Assembly (NCBI RefSeq): GCF_008711465.1
Contig: NZ_VXKQ01000012.1
Span: 38,870 to 102,869, forward strand
DNA: 64,000 nt
Direction: 5' to 3'
DNA from: Francisella sp. SYW-9
GTDB taxonomy: Bacteria > Pseudomonadota > Gammaproteobacteria > Francisellales > Francisellaceae
Position numbers and translations under genes: made by a program
The notes under the pieces: generated by a model
Seen by the model: the letters and a program-made list of their open reading frames with translations, nothing else
Told to the model about the DNA's origin: nothing
The model's database searches: none
Shown here: positions 10,621 through 22,309 of the stretch, one piece after another
How positions within the stretch are numbered: the first letter of the stretch is position 1
Layout of the letters: every line of letters starts with the position of its first letter

Positions 10621-12072
10621 TTATATAACGTTTGTTACTTGTGTAAGTACACCTAAAAGAAGCATCGGCATGATACCTAAGAACAGTAGCACCAGACCAT
10701 TTACACTTAAAGCAACAAGAGTAGATAATGGAGCCTTAACTTTATGATCATTTTCTGGATCATCAAAGTACATAGTTTTAATAACTCGTACATAGTAGAA
10801 CGAAGCGATTACAGCCATCATTAATACAAAACATGCTAGCACATAGTTCCCATCGTTGATTAGACCCATCACAACAAATAGCTTAGCTATAAATCCACCA
10901 AATGGAGGAATACCTGCCATTGAGAATAAAACTATAAGTAAGATAAATGACAACCATGAGTTCTTTGTGTTAAATCCTTTTAAATCTTTCAAAGTCTGAA
11001 CTTCATAACCACCCACACTAATAGCAGTTAGAACTCCAAAAGCCGCTAAAGCTGTAAATACATAAACAATTACATAAAAACTCGCCGCAGTTAGCGCATA
11101 ACCTTGAGGATTTAATGTTGTAGCTAAAAGTACAAAACCTATTTGAGAAACTGTAGAGTAACCAAGTAGTCTTTTTATATTAGTCTGAGATAGTGCAACT
11201 AAACTACCAAAAAATATTGATAAGATACCAATTACTTTGAATAAGTACACCCAAGAATCTTTAAGTGACGGGAAGCCTACAAAAAGGATATTCACAAGCA
11301 TCGCAAAAGCAGCGACTTTAGGGATAGTTGCAACAATATTAGCTACCGCATTTGGGGCACCTTGATAAACATCTGGCAACCACATATGGAATGGAAATGC
11401 CCCAAGCTTAAACAAGAATGTTGCAATCATCATCACTAGACAAGCTAATAAGAATTTCTGCTCTAAGCCTGTAAAGTTATTATGTGCTAAAGCATGAGCA
11501 ATGCCAGAAATATCTAGCTGACCAGTCATACCATAGACAAAAGACATCCCAAATAGTAAAAGAGCAGAAGCAATTGCACCTAATACAAAATATTTAATAG
11601 CAGCCTCTAAGCCTTCACCTGAATTTCTGTAGATAGCAATCAAAGCATACATAGGTAATGATAAAAGCTCTAAACCTACATATATAGTAATCAAACTATG
11701 AGCTGCTGTTAGAACCATCGCGCCTAGCACACATAGCATTAAAAGAGTATAGAAATCACCATCAGATATTTTTCTATCTCTCACATATTCTCTTGAGTAT
11801 AAAGCAACAAATAGGGATAAAATTAATATCGTGATCTGTAAAGTATAAGCAAAGCCACTAAATACAACCTGTCCCTCAAAAACTGAACCACTTGACTGAA
11901 GTAGGTAGTCTTTAGCAAATGTTGCTATAAGAGCTAGTGCCGCAAACACTTGGAAAAATATATAATTTATATTTCTTATTTTTCCATGTAGGAATAATCC
12001 TGAAAACATTACAACTATAATACCAACGGCTAGTAATATTTCCGGTAATATGTAAAGTATTGATAAACTCAT
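10621..12072 (-). CDS. nuoN: NADH-quinone oxidoreductase subunit N
   Basis: Antiporter-like proton-pumping subunit of the complex I membrane arm, about 483 residues with 13-14 hydrophobic helices. Typical blocks are YVGLELLSLPMYALIAIYRN, FKLGAFPFHMWLPDVYQGAP and a C-terminal MAGIPPFGGFIAK. A TTG at 12078 gives a two-residue longer reading. I prefer the ATG at 12072 because GGTGGTG lies 8 bases ahead of it. It is the last gene of the nuo operon, 15 bases after nuoM. A 73-base gap with no evident terminator separates it from ubiK, which lies upstream of it on this map. Confidence 0.96.
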   Translation of the reverse strand: MSLSILYILPEILLAVGIIVVMFSGLFLHGKIRNINYIFFQVFAALALIATFAKDYLLQSSGSVFEGQVVFSGFAYTLQITILILSLFVALYSREYVRDRKISDGDFYTLLMLCVLGAMVLTAAHSLITIYVGLELLSLPMYALIAIYRNSGEGLEAAIKYFVLGAIASALLLFGMSFVYGMTGQLDISGIAHALAHNNFTGLEQKFLLACLVMMIATFLFKLGAFPFHMWLPDVYQGAPNAVANIVATIPKVAAFAMLVNILFVGFPSLKDSWVYLFKVIGILSIFFGSLVALSQTNIKRLLGYSTVSQIGFVLLATTLNPQGYALTAASFYVIVYVFTALAAFGVLTAISVGGYEVQTLKDLKGFNTKNSWLSFILLIVLFSMAGIPPFGGFIAKLFVVMGLINDGNYVLACFVLMMAVIASFYYVRVIKTMYFDDPENDHKVKAPLSTLVALSVNGLVLLFLGIMPMLLLGVLTQVTNVI

Positions 12073-12087
12073 AATCAAAACACCACC

Positions 12088-13674
12088 TTATAGAGATAAA
12101 CCAACAATATTTGCCGATGCTGCAGCTGAAAGATGCAATATCGGCTCTGGATAAAAACCAAACAATAAAGTCGGCACCGCTAACAATATAAATACAAAGA
12201 ATTCCATCTTACCCAAATCTTTAAGATTAGCAACTTGAGTAGATACAACCTCGCCAAAGAAAACTCTCTTATACATCCATAGTGTATATATAGGAGCAAT
12301 TATCAAAGTTAGACCAGCTATCAAAGCTATTAATGGAGAGTACTGGAATACTGCTAATAAAATCATAAACTCACCCACAAAACCACTTGTGCCAGGTAAA
12401 CCTACATTAGCCATACAGAAAAGTAAGAAGAATGTTGCAAATATCGGCATAGTTTTAGCTACACCAGAAAAATCAGAGATTTGTCTTGTATGCATTCTTA
12501 AATACAAATAACCAACACCAATAAACATACCACCAGATGAAAACGCGTGAGCTATCATTTGGAACACTGCGCCTTGGATAGCAAGCTGAGCATGAGTATT
12601 TCCTAAAGCTGTACCATCTTTTAAAATAAAGATCGAAAACAAACCAAGAGTAACAAGGCCCATATGTGAGATAGATGAATATGCGATTAGTCTTTTAACA
12701 TCAGTCTGTGCTACAGCCACTATACCAACATAAACAATTGCTATTAGCGACATAATTATTAGTACATATTCTAGAGATGCTGTTACTTCAGGTAACATTG
12801 GAATAGCAAATCTTAAGAAACCATACGCCCCTAACTTAAGCATTAACGCTGCTAATATAACAGAACCACCAGCAGGAGCCTCTGAGTGAGCATCGGGTAA
12901 CCAAGAGTGGAATGGCCACATTGGAATCTTAACGGCAAATGCTAAGAAAAATGCTCCAAAAACTAACCATTGAGCAGTAAGAGTGAAGTTAACTCCATTT
13001 GCTAATGCTTGAGAATGTGCTGCCCAAGCAATAAAGTTTTGAATAGAATAAGTATCAGCACTTACTAAAACATCTGAAGGAGATGCAGCTACTTTTGTCT
13101 GTATATATAAGATAGCAGCTAATAAAAATACCGAACCAAAGAATGTATACATAAAGTACTTAACAGCAGCATATGCTTTATTTTTACCACCCCAAATACC
13201 TATACCTAAACATGTTGGAATAAGCAATGCTTCCCAGAAAATATAGAACAATATAGAGTCTGTCGCACAGAAAACACCATTTGTTAAACCACATGTGATC
13301 AAAAAGATCGCCATATATTGTCTAACTTTAGTCTTAATTGATGTCCAAGCTGCTAATACAATTACTAAAGTTGCAAAACATGTCAAGACAATAAATAGTA
13401 CTGAAAAGCCATCAACTCCAAGGTTATAGTAAACATTGTACATACCAAAAACTTTGAACCATGTAAATGACTCTTGGAATTGCATGGCTGAGCTACTATA
13501 ATCAAAAGATGCTACTAATGGCACACATAGCGCTAGAGTCAAACCACTAAATACTAATGCGACCCAACGAGCAGCATCACCATGTAACTCTTCAGTTTTT
13601 GTTGCTAAGACAACAAAGCCACCAATTATTGGTAGCCAAATTATCAGACTTAATAAATAATTACCTAAATTCAT
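12088..13674 (-). CDS. nuoM: NADH-quinone oxidoreductase subunit M
   Basis: Second antiporter-like subunit of the complex I membrane arm, 528 residues. The conserved IFWEALLIPTCLGIGIWGG segment carries the key membrane glutamate. KIPMWPFHSWLPDAHSEAPA and the lysine-bearing AQTDVKRLIAYSSISHMG match the family proton channel. About 14 transmembrane segments are visible. It lies between nuoL and nuoN, with 24 and 15 bases of spacing. Confidence 0.97.
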   Translation of the reverse strand: MNLGNYLLSLIIWLPIIGGFVVLATKTEELHGDAARWVALVFSGLTLALCVPLVASFDYSSSAMQFQESFTWFKVFGMYNVYYNLGVDGFSVLFIVLTCFATLVIVLAAWTSIKTKVRQYMAIFLITCGLTNGVFCATDSILFYIFWEALLIPTCLGIGIWGGKNKAYAAVKYFMYTFFGSVFLLAAILYIQTKVAASPSDVLVSADTYSIQNFIAWAAHSQALANGVNFTLTAQWLVFGAFFLAFAVKIPMWPFHSWLPDAHSEAPAGGSVILAALMLKLGAYGFLRFAIPMLPEVTASLEYVLIIMSLIAIVYVGIVAVAQTDVKRLIAYSSISHMGLVTLGLFSIFILKDGTALGNTHAQLAIQGAVFQMIAHAFSSGGMFIGVGYLYLRMHTRQISDFSGVAKTMPIFATFFLLFCMANVGLPGTSGFVGEFMILLAVFQYSPLIALIAGLTLIIAPIYTLWMYKRVFFGEVVSTQVANLKDLGKMEFFVFILLAVPTLLFGFYPEPILHLSAAASANIVGLSL

Positions 13675-13698
13675 AATACAAATTTACCCCTAACCTGC

Positions 13699-15708
13699 CT
13701 AAACTAAAATCAGCAAAATCATAAATAACAATACACCTATCATCAATACAAATGCATAGTCAAACAGATATCCGCGTTGGATTTTTCTAAAACTATCACC
13801 AGTATGATAAATCAAGTTAGATGTACCTTGGACAACCGCCTTATCTATGATAAATATGTCTATAACTTTCCACAAGAAGTTACTAATAGCTAAGAAAATT
13901 GCAACAAAAACTACATCATACAATGCATCGATGAAGTATTTTTTAACTAAAACATGATAAACAATTCCTACACCAGATTTTGTACTCGCTAAAGCCTTAG
14001 GAATGCTTGGTAGCCATATATATAGTACATATGATAGTACTAAAGCACTACTTGCTAACCAGAAAGGTACTGTTGAAACTGAGTGCTTGATAAAGGCAAA
14101 TGAATTAAATGTATCAGGCTCACTAGCCAAATCAGCTGTTACAGACATACCATGCAGCCCTGCTTGAACATATGAGCTTATAGTATTTCCAAATAATCCG
14201 TGACTTTGCGATAGTATACTTGTAAAGAAGTACTCACCTATAAAAGCAGAAGGTATTGCTAATAATATTAGCGGTATCAATATACTTAAAGGTGACTCTT
14301 TAAGATGTGATTTTTCTTCTTCAGACATTCTTTCTTTGCCATGAAAAACCAAGAAGAACATTCTAAATATATAAAAAGATGTCACAAAAGCACATGCTAA
14401 TACCATATAGTATGCAAACTGATGTCCAAATACTGTAGTTGTGTGGGCAGCCTCAATAATCAAATCTTTAGAGAAGAAGCCAGAGAACGGTGGAAGTGCT
14501 GCAAGCGCCCATGCACCAATAAACATACATAGATATGTAACTGGCATATATTTTCTTAAGCCACCCATTCTACGAATATCTTGCTCGTGATGCATAGCTA
14601 CAATAACAGAACCTGCTGCTAAAAATAGTAATGCTTTAAACATTGCGTGTGTCATAAGATGGAACATACCTATTGAGAATGCTCCTGCGCCTTGTGCAAC
14701 CATCATATAACCAAGCTGTGATAGCGTACAATAAGCAATAACTCTTTTAATATCTGTCTGTATAATAGCAATCAAACCCATAAATAAACAAGTAATCGCA
14801 CCTATAATTAGTACAAAGCTTAAGGCTGCTTCAGACATTACAAACATTGGAGAAAGTCTAGCTACCATAAATACACCAGCTGTAACCATTGTTGCAGCGT
14901 GTATCAAGGCTGAAATTGGCGTAGGACCTTCCATTGAGCCTTCTAACCAAGAATGTAGCGGGAACTGAGCTGATTTACCCATTGCACCAATAAATAAAAG
15001 TACACACATTAAAGTAACAGGGCTAAAGCTCATACCTAAGAAGTGTACAACTTGAGTATTATCAATATTTGGTAAAGCTGCAAATACAGTTGTATAATCA
15101 ACGGATCCTGTATATAAGATAACAGCTCCGATACCTAGTAAGAAACCTAAATCTCCGATTCTATTTACAATGAAAGCTCTTAAGCTTGCTACGTTAGCAT
15201 TATCTCTATTAAAATAAAAACCAATTAGTAAGTATGAGAATAAACCAACGCCTTCCCAACCAAAGAATAAAAGTAGGAAATTATTACCCATAACTAGGCA
15301 TAGCATCGCAAATGTAAAACCTGAAATATATGAGAAGAATCTTGCATAGCCTTCTTCACCTTTCATATATCCAATAGAGTAAATATGTACTAATGTTGAT
15401 ACAAATGTCACAATTAGCATCATATATACTGTGATTCTATTTACAGTAAAACCAACATCAAAAGAAAATAGCTTTGAAACTGGAGCCCATTGATAATAGC
15501 TAACACTATAAACTTCAGAACCTCCAAATACACCGCAAGCTAAAATCACACTAAGGACAAAGGAAAGTCCACATAGTGAAATTGTGAAAAAATTAACACC
15601 TGCATTTTTAACAGATTTACCACCAAAACCAGCAATTATTGCTCCAAGTAAAGGTGCTAAAACTATAACTGCGATTAATACAGCTGCTACTTGATTACTT
15701 ATTATCAT
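13699..15708 (-). CDS. nuoL: NADH-quinone oxidoreductase subunit L
   Basis: Distal antiporter-like subunit of complex I, 669 residues, including the long C-terminal lateral helix that braces the membrane arm. Conserved blocks are FFGWEGVGLFSYLLIGFYF, SAQFPLHSWLEGSMEGPTP, the SALIHAATMVTAGVF motif and IIQTDIKRVIAYCTLSQLGY. The extra C-terminal 150 residues separate it from nuoM and nuoN. It starts 7 bases after nuoK. Confidence 0.97.
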   Translation of the reverse strand: MIISNQVAAVLIAVIVLAPLLGAIIAGFGGKSVKNAGVNFFTISLCGLSFVLSVILACGVFGGSEVYSVSYYQWAPVSKLFSFDVGFTVNRITVYMMLIVTFVSTLVHIYSIGYMKGEEGYARFFSYISGFTFAMLCLVMGNNFLLLFFGWEGVGLFSYLLIGFYFNRDNANVASLRAFIVNRIGDLGFLLGIGAVILYTGSVDYTTVFAALPNIDNTQVVHFLGMSFSPVTLMCVLLFIGAMGKSAQFPLHSWLEGSMEGPTPISALIHAATMVTAGVFMVARLSPMFVMSEAALSFVLIIGAITCLFMGLIAIIQTDIKRVIAYCTLSQLGYMMVAQGAGAFSIGMFHLMTHAMFKALLFLAAGSVIVAMHHEQDIRRMGGLRKYMPVTYLCMFIGAWALAALPPFSGFFSKDLIIEAAHTTTVFGHQFAYYMVLACAFVTSFYIFRMFFLVFHGKERMSEEEKSHLKESPLSILIPLILLAIPSAFIGEYFFTSILSQSHGLFGNTISSYVQAGLHGMSVTADLASEPDTFNSFAFIKHSVSTVPFWLASSALVLSYVLYIWLPSIPKALASTKSGVGIVYHVLVKKYFIDALYDVVFVAIFLAISNFLWKVIDIFIIDKAVVQGTSNLIYHTGDSFRKIQRGYLFDYAFVLMIGVLLFMILLILV

Positions 15709-15715
15709 AGCTTGA

Positions 15716-16036
15716 TTAACCTCTCAGTGTATTAAGTTTACTTAAATCAATAGTTTTACGTTTTCTCGATATCGCAACAACAATAGCTAAACCAATTGCT
15801 GTTTCAGCAGCTGCTACTGCCATTATAAAGAATACAAAAACTCCACCCATTGCTTGATGATGCATATTAGCAAATATCAAAAAATTTGTATTAACCGCTA
15901 AAAGCATTAGCTCTATAGACATTAAAAGTATCAAGATACTTCTTCTATTAATAATGATTCCAGCAACACTAATAACAAATAAAATTGTACTAAAAATTAG
16001 TCCACTTGTGACTGAAACTGAGATACTACTGCCCAT
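15716..16036 (-). CDS. nuoK: NADH-quinone oxidoreductase subunit K
   Basis: Three-helix complex I subunit, 106 residues from the chosen ATG. The two membrane glutamates essential for proton pumping are present at about E42 ([11 protein letters not shown]) and E78 (AAAETAIGL). A GTG at 16045 would add three residues. I choose the ATG at 16036 because GAGG lies 9 bases ahead of it and the family normally begins close to SISVSV. The start overlaps the 3' end of nuoJ by 11 bases, so the two are translationally coupled. Confidence 0.95.
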   Translation of the reverse strand: MGSSISVSVTSGLIFSTILFVISVAGIIINRRSILILLMSIELMLLAVNTNFLIFANMHHQAMGGVFVFFIMAVAAAETAIGLAIVVAISRKRKTIDLSKLNTLRG

Positions 16037-16631
16037 CTTTCGCACCCTCTTTATTACTTGGCATCTTCACCATAGTCAGACGATCTTTCGCCCTAACTTT
16101 AACCTGCTTAGTCGGGTTAACTGACTTATTATCTTTACGCTTAGGTCTTAATGTAAGCGTTACTGCGGCAGTCATTGCTGCTAATAATATAAAGTCAATA
16201 AGCTCAAACACATACAAGTTGTTATTATTAAACATAGTTGAACCTATTGTTTTTAATCCACCAACTCCACCTTGCATACTTGCACCTGCAAACACATGAG
16301 TAACTGCATAACTAATAATCGTTGCAAATATAGCACAAACGATTACAGCAGCTAAAGCATAAAAGAATCGGCCAACTCTTCCTTCTTTTTCAACATGTAA
16401 ATCTAGCATAAAGACTACAAACAAGAACATCACTAGCACAGCACCGACATAGACAACTATAAGTAATAATGCCAAATATACTTGTTGTAAAATAATCCAA
16501 ACTATTGCTGTAAACACAAATGTAAATATCATCGCGATTACTGAGTTAACTGGATTATTTCCCAACACCAATACTAAAGCTGAAATAATAGCTAGCGATG
16601 CAAAAATATAAAATAAAATATCTACAATCAT
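16026..16631 (-). CDS. nuoJ: NADH-quinone oxidoreductase subunit J
   Basis: Five-helix membrane subunit of complex I, 201 residues. Family features are the [20 protein letters not shown] region and the helix-3 stretch [20 protein letters not shown], where a pi-bulge is known in this subunit. The C-terminal 40 residues are basic ([14 protein letters not shown]) and cytoplasmic. It overlaps nuoK and starts 4 bases after nuoI. Confidence 0.96.
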   Translation of the reverse strand: MIVDILFYIFASLAIISALVLVLGNNPVNSVIAMIFTFVFTAIVWIILQQVYLALLLIVVYVGAVLVMFLFVVFMLDLHVEKEGRVGRFFYALAAVIVCAIFATIISYAVTHVFAGASMQGGVGGLKTIGSTMFNNNNLYVFELIDFILLAAMTAAVTLTLRPKRKDNKSVNPTKQVKVRAKDRLTMVKMPSNKEGAKDGQ

Positions 16632-16635
16632 CTTT

Positions 16636-17124
16636 TTACCTAAAATCCTTATCTTGCAGCCTATCAGCAGCTATTTGCGACTCATATTTATCACCTACAG
16701 CAAGAAGTTTAGCTTTTGTCATAATATTCTCGCCACGTTCTTCAAAGTGGTATTCTAAAATATTTGTCTCAACAATTGAATCAACTGGACAAGACTCTTC
16801 ACAGTAGCCACAGAAAATACACTTAAATAAGTCTATTTCATAACTTGAAGTTCTACGTGAACCATCCTCTCTTTCTGTTGAGTTAATAGTAATAGCTAAA
16901 GCAGGACAAACTACTTCACATAGTTTACATGCAATACATCTTTCTTCACCATTTTCATAGCGTCTAAGAGCATGCAACCCTCTAAATCTGTTAGATATTG
17001 GAGTTTTCTCATCTGGATACTGCACTGTAACCTTGCGAGTAAAAAAATGTTTTCCTGTTACTTTAAGACCTTTTAGAAGTTCCCACAGTAAAAAGGTTTT
17101 TAAAAAATTCGTTATATTTCTCAT
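16636..17124 (-). CDS. nuoI: NADH-quinone oxidoreductase subunit I
   Basis: Peripheral-arm ferredoxin-like subunit carrying clusters N6a and N6b near the membrane. Two CxxCxxCxxxCP motifs are intact, C63-C66-C69-C73 and C102-C105-C108-C112. The 162 residues and the N-terminal amphipathic anchor (residues 1-30) are typical. It starts 12 bases after nuoH. Confidence 0.97.
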   Translation of the reverse strand: MRNITNFLKTFLLWELLKGLKVTGKHFFTRKVTVQYPDEKTPISNRFRGLHALRRYENGEERCIACKLCEVVCPALAITINSTEREDGSRRTSSYEIDLFKCIFCGYCEESCPVDSIVETNILEYHFEERGENIMTKAKLLAVGDKYESQIAADRLQDKDFR

Positions 17125-17136
17125 ATCACTATCCCT

Positions 17137-18147
17137 TTACCACCAAGGTCCTAGACCAAATCTAACCATACAAGCAACAACTACTACCCATACAAATGTT
17201 AAAGGTATAAATATCTTCCATCCTAAACGCATAATCTGGTCATATCTATATCTAGGTAATGTAGCTCTTACCCATAAAAACATAAACATAAAGATACCAG
17301 TTTTACCAAACAACCAAATAACACCAGGTACAAAACTAAACACATGCTCTAAAGGAGTCGCTTGGAACGGTGAATTCCAACCACCTAAAAACATAATTGC
17401 TGTTAATATACTGATCAAAATCATATTTGCATATTCAGCTAAGAAAAATAAAGCAAACCTCGAGCCTGTATACTCAATATGGATACCAGCAACAATCTCA
17501 GACTCACCTTCGACAACATCAAAAGGAGCTCTGTTTGTCTCACCAATGCCACTGATAAAATACACAATAAACAGCGGGAATAGAGGTATAAAATACCAGT
17601 GCCAGATACCACCAGCTTGAGCATCTATAATTCCTGTAATCCCCATTGAACCTGCTGCAATTACAACACCCACTATAGAAAAGCTCATAGCTAACTCATA
17701 GGATATAACTTGTGCGCCTGCTCTTAAAGCTCCAAATAGTGAATACTTGTTATTCGATGCCCAACCAGCTATAAGAACTCCGTATATTGAAAATGAAGTC
17801 ATTGCAAATATATACAACAAACCCAAGTTCATATCCGATAACACAACTCCTCTTGAGAAAGGTATAACAGCCCAAGCCGCATAAGCTGGTGCAAATGCTA
17901 ATATCGGAGCTATAAAGAACAAGTATCTATTTGATTTATTTGGAACAATTATCTCTTTTAAGAAAAGCTTTAGCGCATCAAAGATCGGTTGTAATAAACC
18001 AAATGCACCAACCCTATTTGGGCCAAGTCTATCCTGCATATATCCAATTACTTTTCTCTCTGCATATGTATAATAAGCTACTACTAGTATTAGAGGGATT
18101 ATTATTAGCAACGAATACAGAACTGTCCATAAAATATACTCTATCAT
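17137..18147 (-). CDS. nuoH: NADH-quinone oxidoreductase subunit H
   Basis: Eight-helix membrane subunit at the junction with the peripheral arm; it forms part of the quinone-binding chamber. The 336 residues contain [20 protein letters not shown] near the N-terminus and the charged cytoplasmic loop [20 protein letters not shown], both diagnostic of NuoH. It starts 1 base after the nuoG stop, so it is probably translationally coupled to nuoG. Confidence 0.97.
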   Translation of the reverse strand: MIEYILWTVLYSLLIIIPLILVVAYYTYAERKVIGYMQDRLGPNRVGAFGLLQPIFDALKLFLKEIIVPNKSNRYLFFIAPILAFAPAYAAWAVIPFSRGVVLSDMNLGLLYIFAMTSFSIYGVLIAGWASNNKYSLFGALRAGAQVISYELAMSFSIVGVVIAAGSMGITGIIDAQAGGIWHWYFIPLFPLFIVYFISGIGETNRAPFDVVEGESEIVAGIHIEYTGSRFALFFLAEYANMILISILTAIMFLGGWNSPFQATPLEHVFSFVPGVIWLFGKTGIFMFMFLWVRATLPRYRYDQIMRLGWKIFIPLTFVWVVVVACMVRFGLGPWW

Positions 18148-18148
18148 A

Positions 18149-20515
18149 TTATTTCTCCCCTTCTACTAGCTTAATATTAACGCTATCGCCTTGCATAAAG
18201 TCTTTAAATAGACTTCTAGGGATCATAATATTCTTAGCTTGTAAGCTTGGATCAACGACAACCTCTGGATTTATCTCATTATCTATATCATAAATCTTAA
18301 CAGTACCTGATTTAGCCTCAAGACCAATATCATCTGCTAACTCTTGAGACACTCTCACTCCAGAGAATCTCTTAGCATCTTTTGTCTGTTGAAGAGGCTC
18401 AGCTCTTCTTAATAAACTACTAGACCCATAAATAGGATTTGATGCTAAAAATGCTATATTCTTTTGATAATCAAGACTCGCGTTTAATATCTGAGTAACA
18501 TGATTTATAGACACTCTAGCTCTATTTGCATAAGTATCTTCAGTAACTTCACTTATAGCGTTATATTCAAATCCTTCTAAGCCTAAAAGATTACCAAGAA
18601 CTCTTAGTATTCTCCATAACTCTTTATTTTCAGCATACGGTTTAACAACTTGCTTAAACTCTTTTGTATCACCAAACATATCAACAAAGCTACCGCTTGT
18701 TTCATAGTGAGTAGCTATTGGGATAATAATATCAGCAGTATCTTTAGTAAACTTATCTGCAAATGGAGTAAAGCTTACAACTATATCTATATCATCTAGA
18801 GCCTTTCTAAGTTTTTGCTCACCATATAAGCTATCTTTAGATAACTCAGTATGCGCTGTTAAAAGAAGCTTAGTTTTTGTTTGAGCATTTAAACACTTAT
18901 AAGTACTGAATTTTGTCTTAGATGAGCTAAGAATTCTATCTGCAGCTACTGAGTTAACATCACTTGCTAACACGCCACCTTTGATATTTGTAACTTTCTC
19001 TAGAACATCTAGTACACAGAAAACTGTTTCAAAACCATCAGAGTTGACGATATCTTGGCCAATAATTATCTTAGGATTCTCTGCAGCTATTATTTTATCT
19101 GCTGCATCTCTTATTTCTGCAGCTGGATCAACTTTCCTTAGAATTTCATCTAAATCACCATAAGGTAAATTTGCTCTAACAAAAATTGCTTTAAGTAAAG
19201 ATAATGCAATGTACTGAATATTATCAGCAGCTAATCTAACTTGTTTAATATCATAGTTAAAACTATAGTCGCAAACATTCCAAGCAACTGCATTAGCATT
19301 ATTTTTCTCAACAGCATCTTTAACCGCCAAATTTACTAATGGATATTCCTTTCTAATATTTGAACCAAATACTAATACAAAATCACTATTTCGGATATCC
19401 TCCAAAGAACAGCTTAAGCCTTTACCAGAGCTAATTCCTGAAATATCAGCATATTGTCGCACACGAGCATCGATATTATCTGAACCTACTGATGCCAATA
19501 GCTTCTTCATTAAAAACATCTCTTCTGATGTTGAAGATTCTGACATAATAGCAGATATGGCTTCAACTCCATCTTTTTCTTTAGTTTTTTCAATAGCCAC
19601 TTTAACGAAATCAAGAGCCTCTTCCCAAGAAACATTTGTCCAACCACCAGATTTTTTAATCATTGGTTGTTGAACTCTTTCTTGGCTATATAACCCTGAA
19701 TACTCAAACCTATCTCTATCTGCTATCCATGTTCCTGTTACCTCGCTTTCTCTTGGTACAACGCGGACTAGCTTATTTTGATAAACATGGGCGTTTATAT
19801 CTACAGCCAATGCATCACCTGATGAAACTGTTGGATATTGTTTAAGTTCCCATGCTCTAGCCTTAAACCTAAAGGGTTTTGATGTAAGAGCTCCAACTGG
19901 ACATAAATCTATAACATTTCCAGATATTTCTGAATCAAGCATATCGCCAGAAACATAAGTGCTAATAGAAGAATGATCTCCTCTACCCATAACACCCAAC
20001 TCTTTGATCCCAGCAACCTCTTCACCAAAACGTACACAACGTGTACATAAAATACACCTTGTCATGTCAGTAGCTACTAGTGAGCCTAGATCAGGATCTG
20101 CAACAGCTCTTTTTGATTCAACATAATCAGAAGCAGTTTTACCATATCCCATAGCAATATCTTGCAGCTCACACTCACCACCTTGATCACATATTGGGCA
20201 ATCCAATGGATGGTTTATCAGCAAGAACTCCATCATATCTTTTTGCATCTTTAATGCTGTTTCAGAACGAGTTTTCACCTTCATGCCATCCATAATAGGT
20301 GTTGCACAAGCTGGAGATGCTCTTCTAGCACCTTCAACATCAACAAGACACATCCTACAGTTAGCAGCTACGGATAATTTTTTATGATAGCAGAATCTTG
20401 GAATATAAATACCATTCTCATCTGCAACTTCTATAATTGACTGATTAGGTAAAGCTTCATAATTCTTACCATCAATCTCTATATTTATTCTCTTGGATTC
20501 TTTATTGTCTGACAC
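18149..20515 (-). CDS. nuoG: NADH-quinone oxidoreductase subunit G
   Basis: Largest peripheral subunit, 788 residues, carrying several Fe-S clusters on the path from FMN to quinone. The N-terminal 2Fe-2S ligands are C42, C53, C56 and C70. A His-Cys3 4Fe-4S site is formed by H102, C106, C109 and C115. A second 4Fe-4S site is formed by C154, C157, C160 and C205. The rest is a molybdopterin-oxidoreductase-like domain without molybdenum function. I did not find a clear CxxCxxxC set for the additional N7 cluster after residue 220. It lies between nuoF and nuoH. Confidence 0.97.
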   Translation of the reverse strand: MSDNKESKRINIEIDGKNYEALPNQSIIEVADENGIYIPRFCYHKKLSVAANCRMCLVDVEGARRASPACATPIMDGMKVKTRSETALKMQKDMMEFLLINHPLDCPICDQGGECELQDIAMGYGKTASDYVESKRAVADPDLGSLVATDMTRCILCTRCVRFGEEVAGIKELGVMGRGDHSSISTYVSGDMLDSEISGNVIDLCPVGALTSKPFRFKARAWELKQYPTVSSGDALAVDINAHVYQNKLVRVVPRESEVTGTWIADRDRFEYSGLYSQERVQQPMIKKSGGWTNVSWEEALDFVKVAIEKTKEKDGVEAISAIMSESSTSEEMFLMKKLLASVGSDNIDARVRQYADISGISSGKGLSCSLEDIRNSDFVLVFGSNIRKEYPLVNLAVKDAVEKNNANAVAWNVCDYSFNYDIKQVRLAADNIQYIALSLLKAIFVRANLPYGDLDEILRKVDPAAEIRDAADKIIAAENPKIIIGQDIVNSDGFETVFCVLDVLEKVTNIKGGVLASDVNSVAADRILSSSKTKFSTYKCLNAQTKTKLLLTAHTELSKDSLYGEQKLRKALDDIDIVVSFTPFADKFTKDTADIIIPIATHYETSGSFVDMFGDTKEFKQVVKPYAENKELWRILRVLGNLLGLEGFEYNAISEVTEDTYANRARVSINHVTQILNASLDYQKNIAFLASNPIYGSSSLLRRAEPLQQTKDAKRFSGVRVSQELADDIGLEAKSGTVKIYDIDNEINPEVVVDPSLQAKNIMIPRSLFKDFMQGDSVNIKLVEGEK

Positions 20516-20532
20516 AGAACTACCTCAATCAA

Positions 20533-21807
20533 CTATTGATCCACTATACTTTTACCATTATTCTCAATCATATAAACAAACTCATCTCTAAACTTATTTA
20601 TATAACTTTGTACTGGCCATGCAGCTGCATCACCTAAGCCACAAATACTATTTCCTTCAATATTCGTCGCCACTCTTACGAGACTATCTATATCTTCAGG
20701 TCTACCTTCGCCAGCTATTATTCTATGCAATGTGCGAGCTAACCAGCCTGTCCCCTCTCTACATGGGGTACACTGACCACAAGACTCTTCATGATAGAAA
20801 TCTGCCAATCTAGCTAGCGTTCTAACCATACATGTAGTCTCATCTAACACAACAACTGCTCCAGATCCTAGCATTGAACCTGCTTCAGCTATAGATTCAT
20901 AATCCATATTAGCATTCATCATTTCTTCGCCAGTTAAAATCTTAGAAGAACTTCCTCCAGGGATTACAGCTTTTAACTTGTGTCCTTTACGTACACCACC
21001 ACACATTTCTAGCAACTCTTTAAAAGGCATACCTAAGCCAATCTCAACAACTCTTTGTCTTTCAACATGACCAGAAACACAAAATAGCTTTGTACCACCA
21101 CTTTTCTCAGTGCCTAGTTTCTTAAACCATTCGCCACCATGTTGCAATATTGCTGGTACAGATGCATATGTTTCGGTATTGTTTATATTTGTTGGCTTAC
21201 CATATAAACCCACAAATGCTGGGAAAGGCGGTTTAAATCTTGGACGGCCTTTTTTACCCTCAAGAGAGTTTAAAAGTGCAGTCTCTTCACCACAGATATA
21301 CGCACCAGCGCCCACAGCAGAATACAAATCAAAAGAAATTCCAGAAGATTTTATATTAGAACCTAATATACCTGCTTGATATGCTTCTATAAGAGCATCT
21401 TCAAACCTTCTTATCGGCTCATAGAACTCACCTCTAGTATAATTATAACCAGCTGTAGCTCCAACCACATAACCAGCAATAGCCATACCTTCAATAAGCT
21501 GATGAGGGTTTCTTCTTAAGATCTCTCTATCTTTACAAGTTCCTGGCTCACCTTCATCTGAGTTACAAACAACATATTTTTGTCCAGGAGTATTACGTGG
21601 CATAAAGCTCCACTTCAACCCAGTAGGGAAACCTGCACCACCTCTACCTCTAAGCCCTGATGTTTTTAACTCTTCTATTATCTGCTCAGGAGGAATTTTT
21701 TCGGTTAATATTCTATTCCAATAAGAATAACCTCCTACAGATAAATAAGATTCCAAACTATAAGACTCATCTAAATGTAGGGTACGAAAACAAACTTCAT
21801 TAGCCAT
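20533..21807 (-). CDS. nuoF: NADH-quinone oxidoreductase subunit F
   Basis: NADH-binding flavoprotein subunit, 424 residues. The FMN/NADH site shows as [13 protein letters not shown] (54-66) and the glycine-rich [15 protein letters not shown] (166-180). The 4Fe-4S cluster N3 ligands are C343, C346, C349 and C389. It oxidises NADH and passes electrons through FMN to the cluster chain. It starts 6 bases after nuoE. Confidence 0.98.
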   Translation of the reverse strand: MANEVCFRTLHLDESYSLESYLSVGGYSYWNRILTEKIPPEQIIEELKTSGLRGRGGAGFPTGLKWSFMPRNTPGQKYVVCNSDEGEPGTCKDREILRRNPHQLIEGMAIAGYVVGATAGYNYTRGEFYEPIRRFEDALIEAYQAGILGSNIKSSGISFDLYSAVGAGAYICGEETALLNSLEGKKGRPRFKPPFPAFVGLYGKPTNINNTETYASVPAILQHGGEWFKKLGTEKSGGTKLFCVSGHVERQRVVEIGLGMPFKELLEMCGGVRKGHKLKAVIPGGSSSKILTGEEMMNANMDYESIAEAGSMLGSGAVVVLDETTCMVRTLARLADFYHEESCGQCTPCREGTGWLARTLHRIIAGEGRPEDIDSLVRVATNIEGNSICGLGDAAAWPVQSYINKFRDEFVYMIENNGKSIVDQ

Positions 21808-21813
21808 TTACCA

Positions 21814-22302
21814 CTACTCCAAAGAATCAATAAGCTGATTCACTTTTTCTATAGTCAAATTTTCATAAAAAACTTTATCCACCTCTAACATAGGTGAACC
21901 ACAACACGCACCTTGACACTCTACTTCTTTCAGAGTTATACGACCATCTTTTGTCGTTTGGCCGGGCTTGATACCAAGTTTTTTCTCGATATGTTTCAAA
22001 ATATCATATGCCCCATTTAGCATACACGAAACATTAGTACAAAGATTCAGCTTATGTCTACCAACTGGCTGAAGATCATACATACAGTAAAAAGTAGCAA
22101 CTTCATAGACATCGACTTTACTAACTTGCAAATATTCTGCTAAAGCTGTTTGTAAATCATCAGTCAAAAAACCACCATTTTGATCTTGTACAATATGCAA
22201 GCCTTCTAATATAGCTGATCTTCTTTGATCTGCTGGAAACTTACTTAAAACTCTATCAATATCTTCTCTCGCTTGCGGCGATATTAAATCTACTAAAGAC
22301 AT
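21814..22302 (-). CDS. nuoE: NADH-quinone oxidoreductase subunit E
   Basis: Thioredoxin-fold subunit that pairs with NuoF and carries the 2Fe-2S cluster N1a. The four ligands are C88 and C93 (CTNVSC) and C129 and C133 (CQGAC). The 162 residues and the N-terminal helical bundle are typical. It starts 7 bases after nuoD. Confidence 0.97.
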   Translation of the reverse strand: MSLVDLISPQAREDIDRVLSKFPADQRRSAILEGLHIVQDQNGGFLTDDLQTALAEYLQVSKVDVYEVATFYCMYDLQPVGRHKLNLCTNVSCMLNGAYDILKHIEKKLGIKPGQTTKDGRITLKEVECQGACCGSPMLEVDKVFYENLTIEKVNQLIDSLE

Positions 22303-22309
22303 CCTTCCT

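Noticed and set aside
12072..12078. TTG start two codons upstream of nuoN
   Set aside because: The ATG at 12072 has a better-spaced GGTGGTG, and NuoN needs no extra residues.
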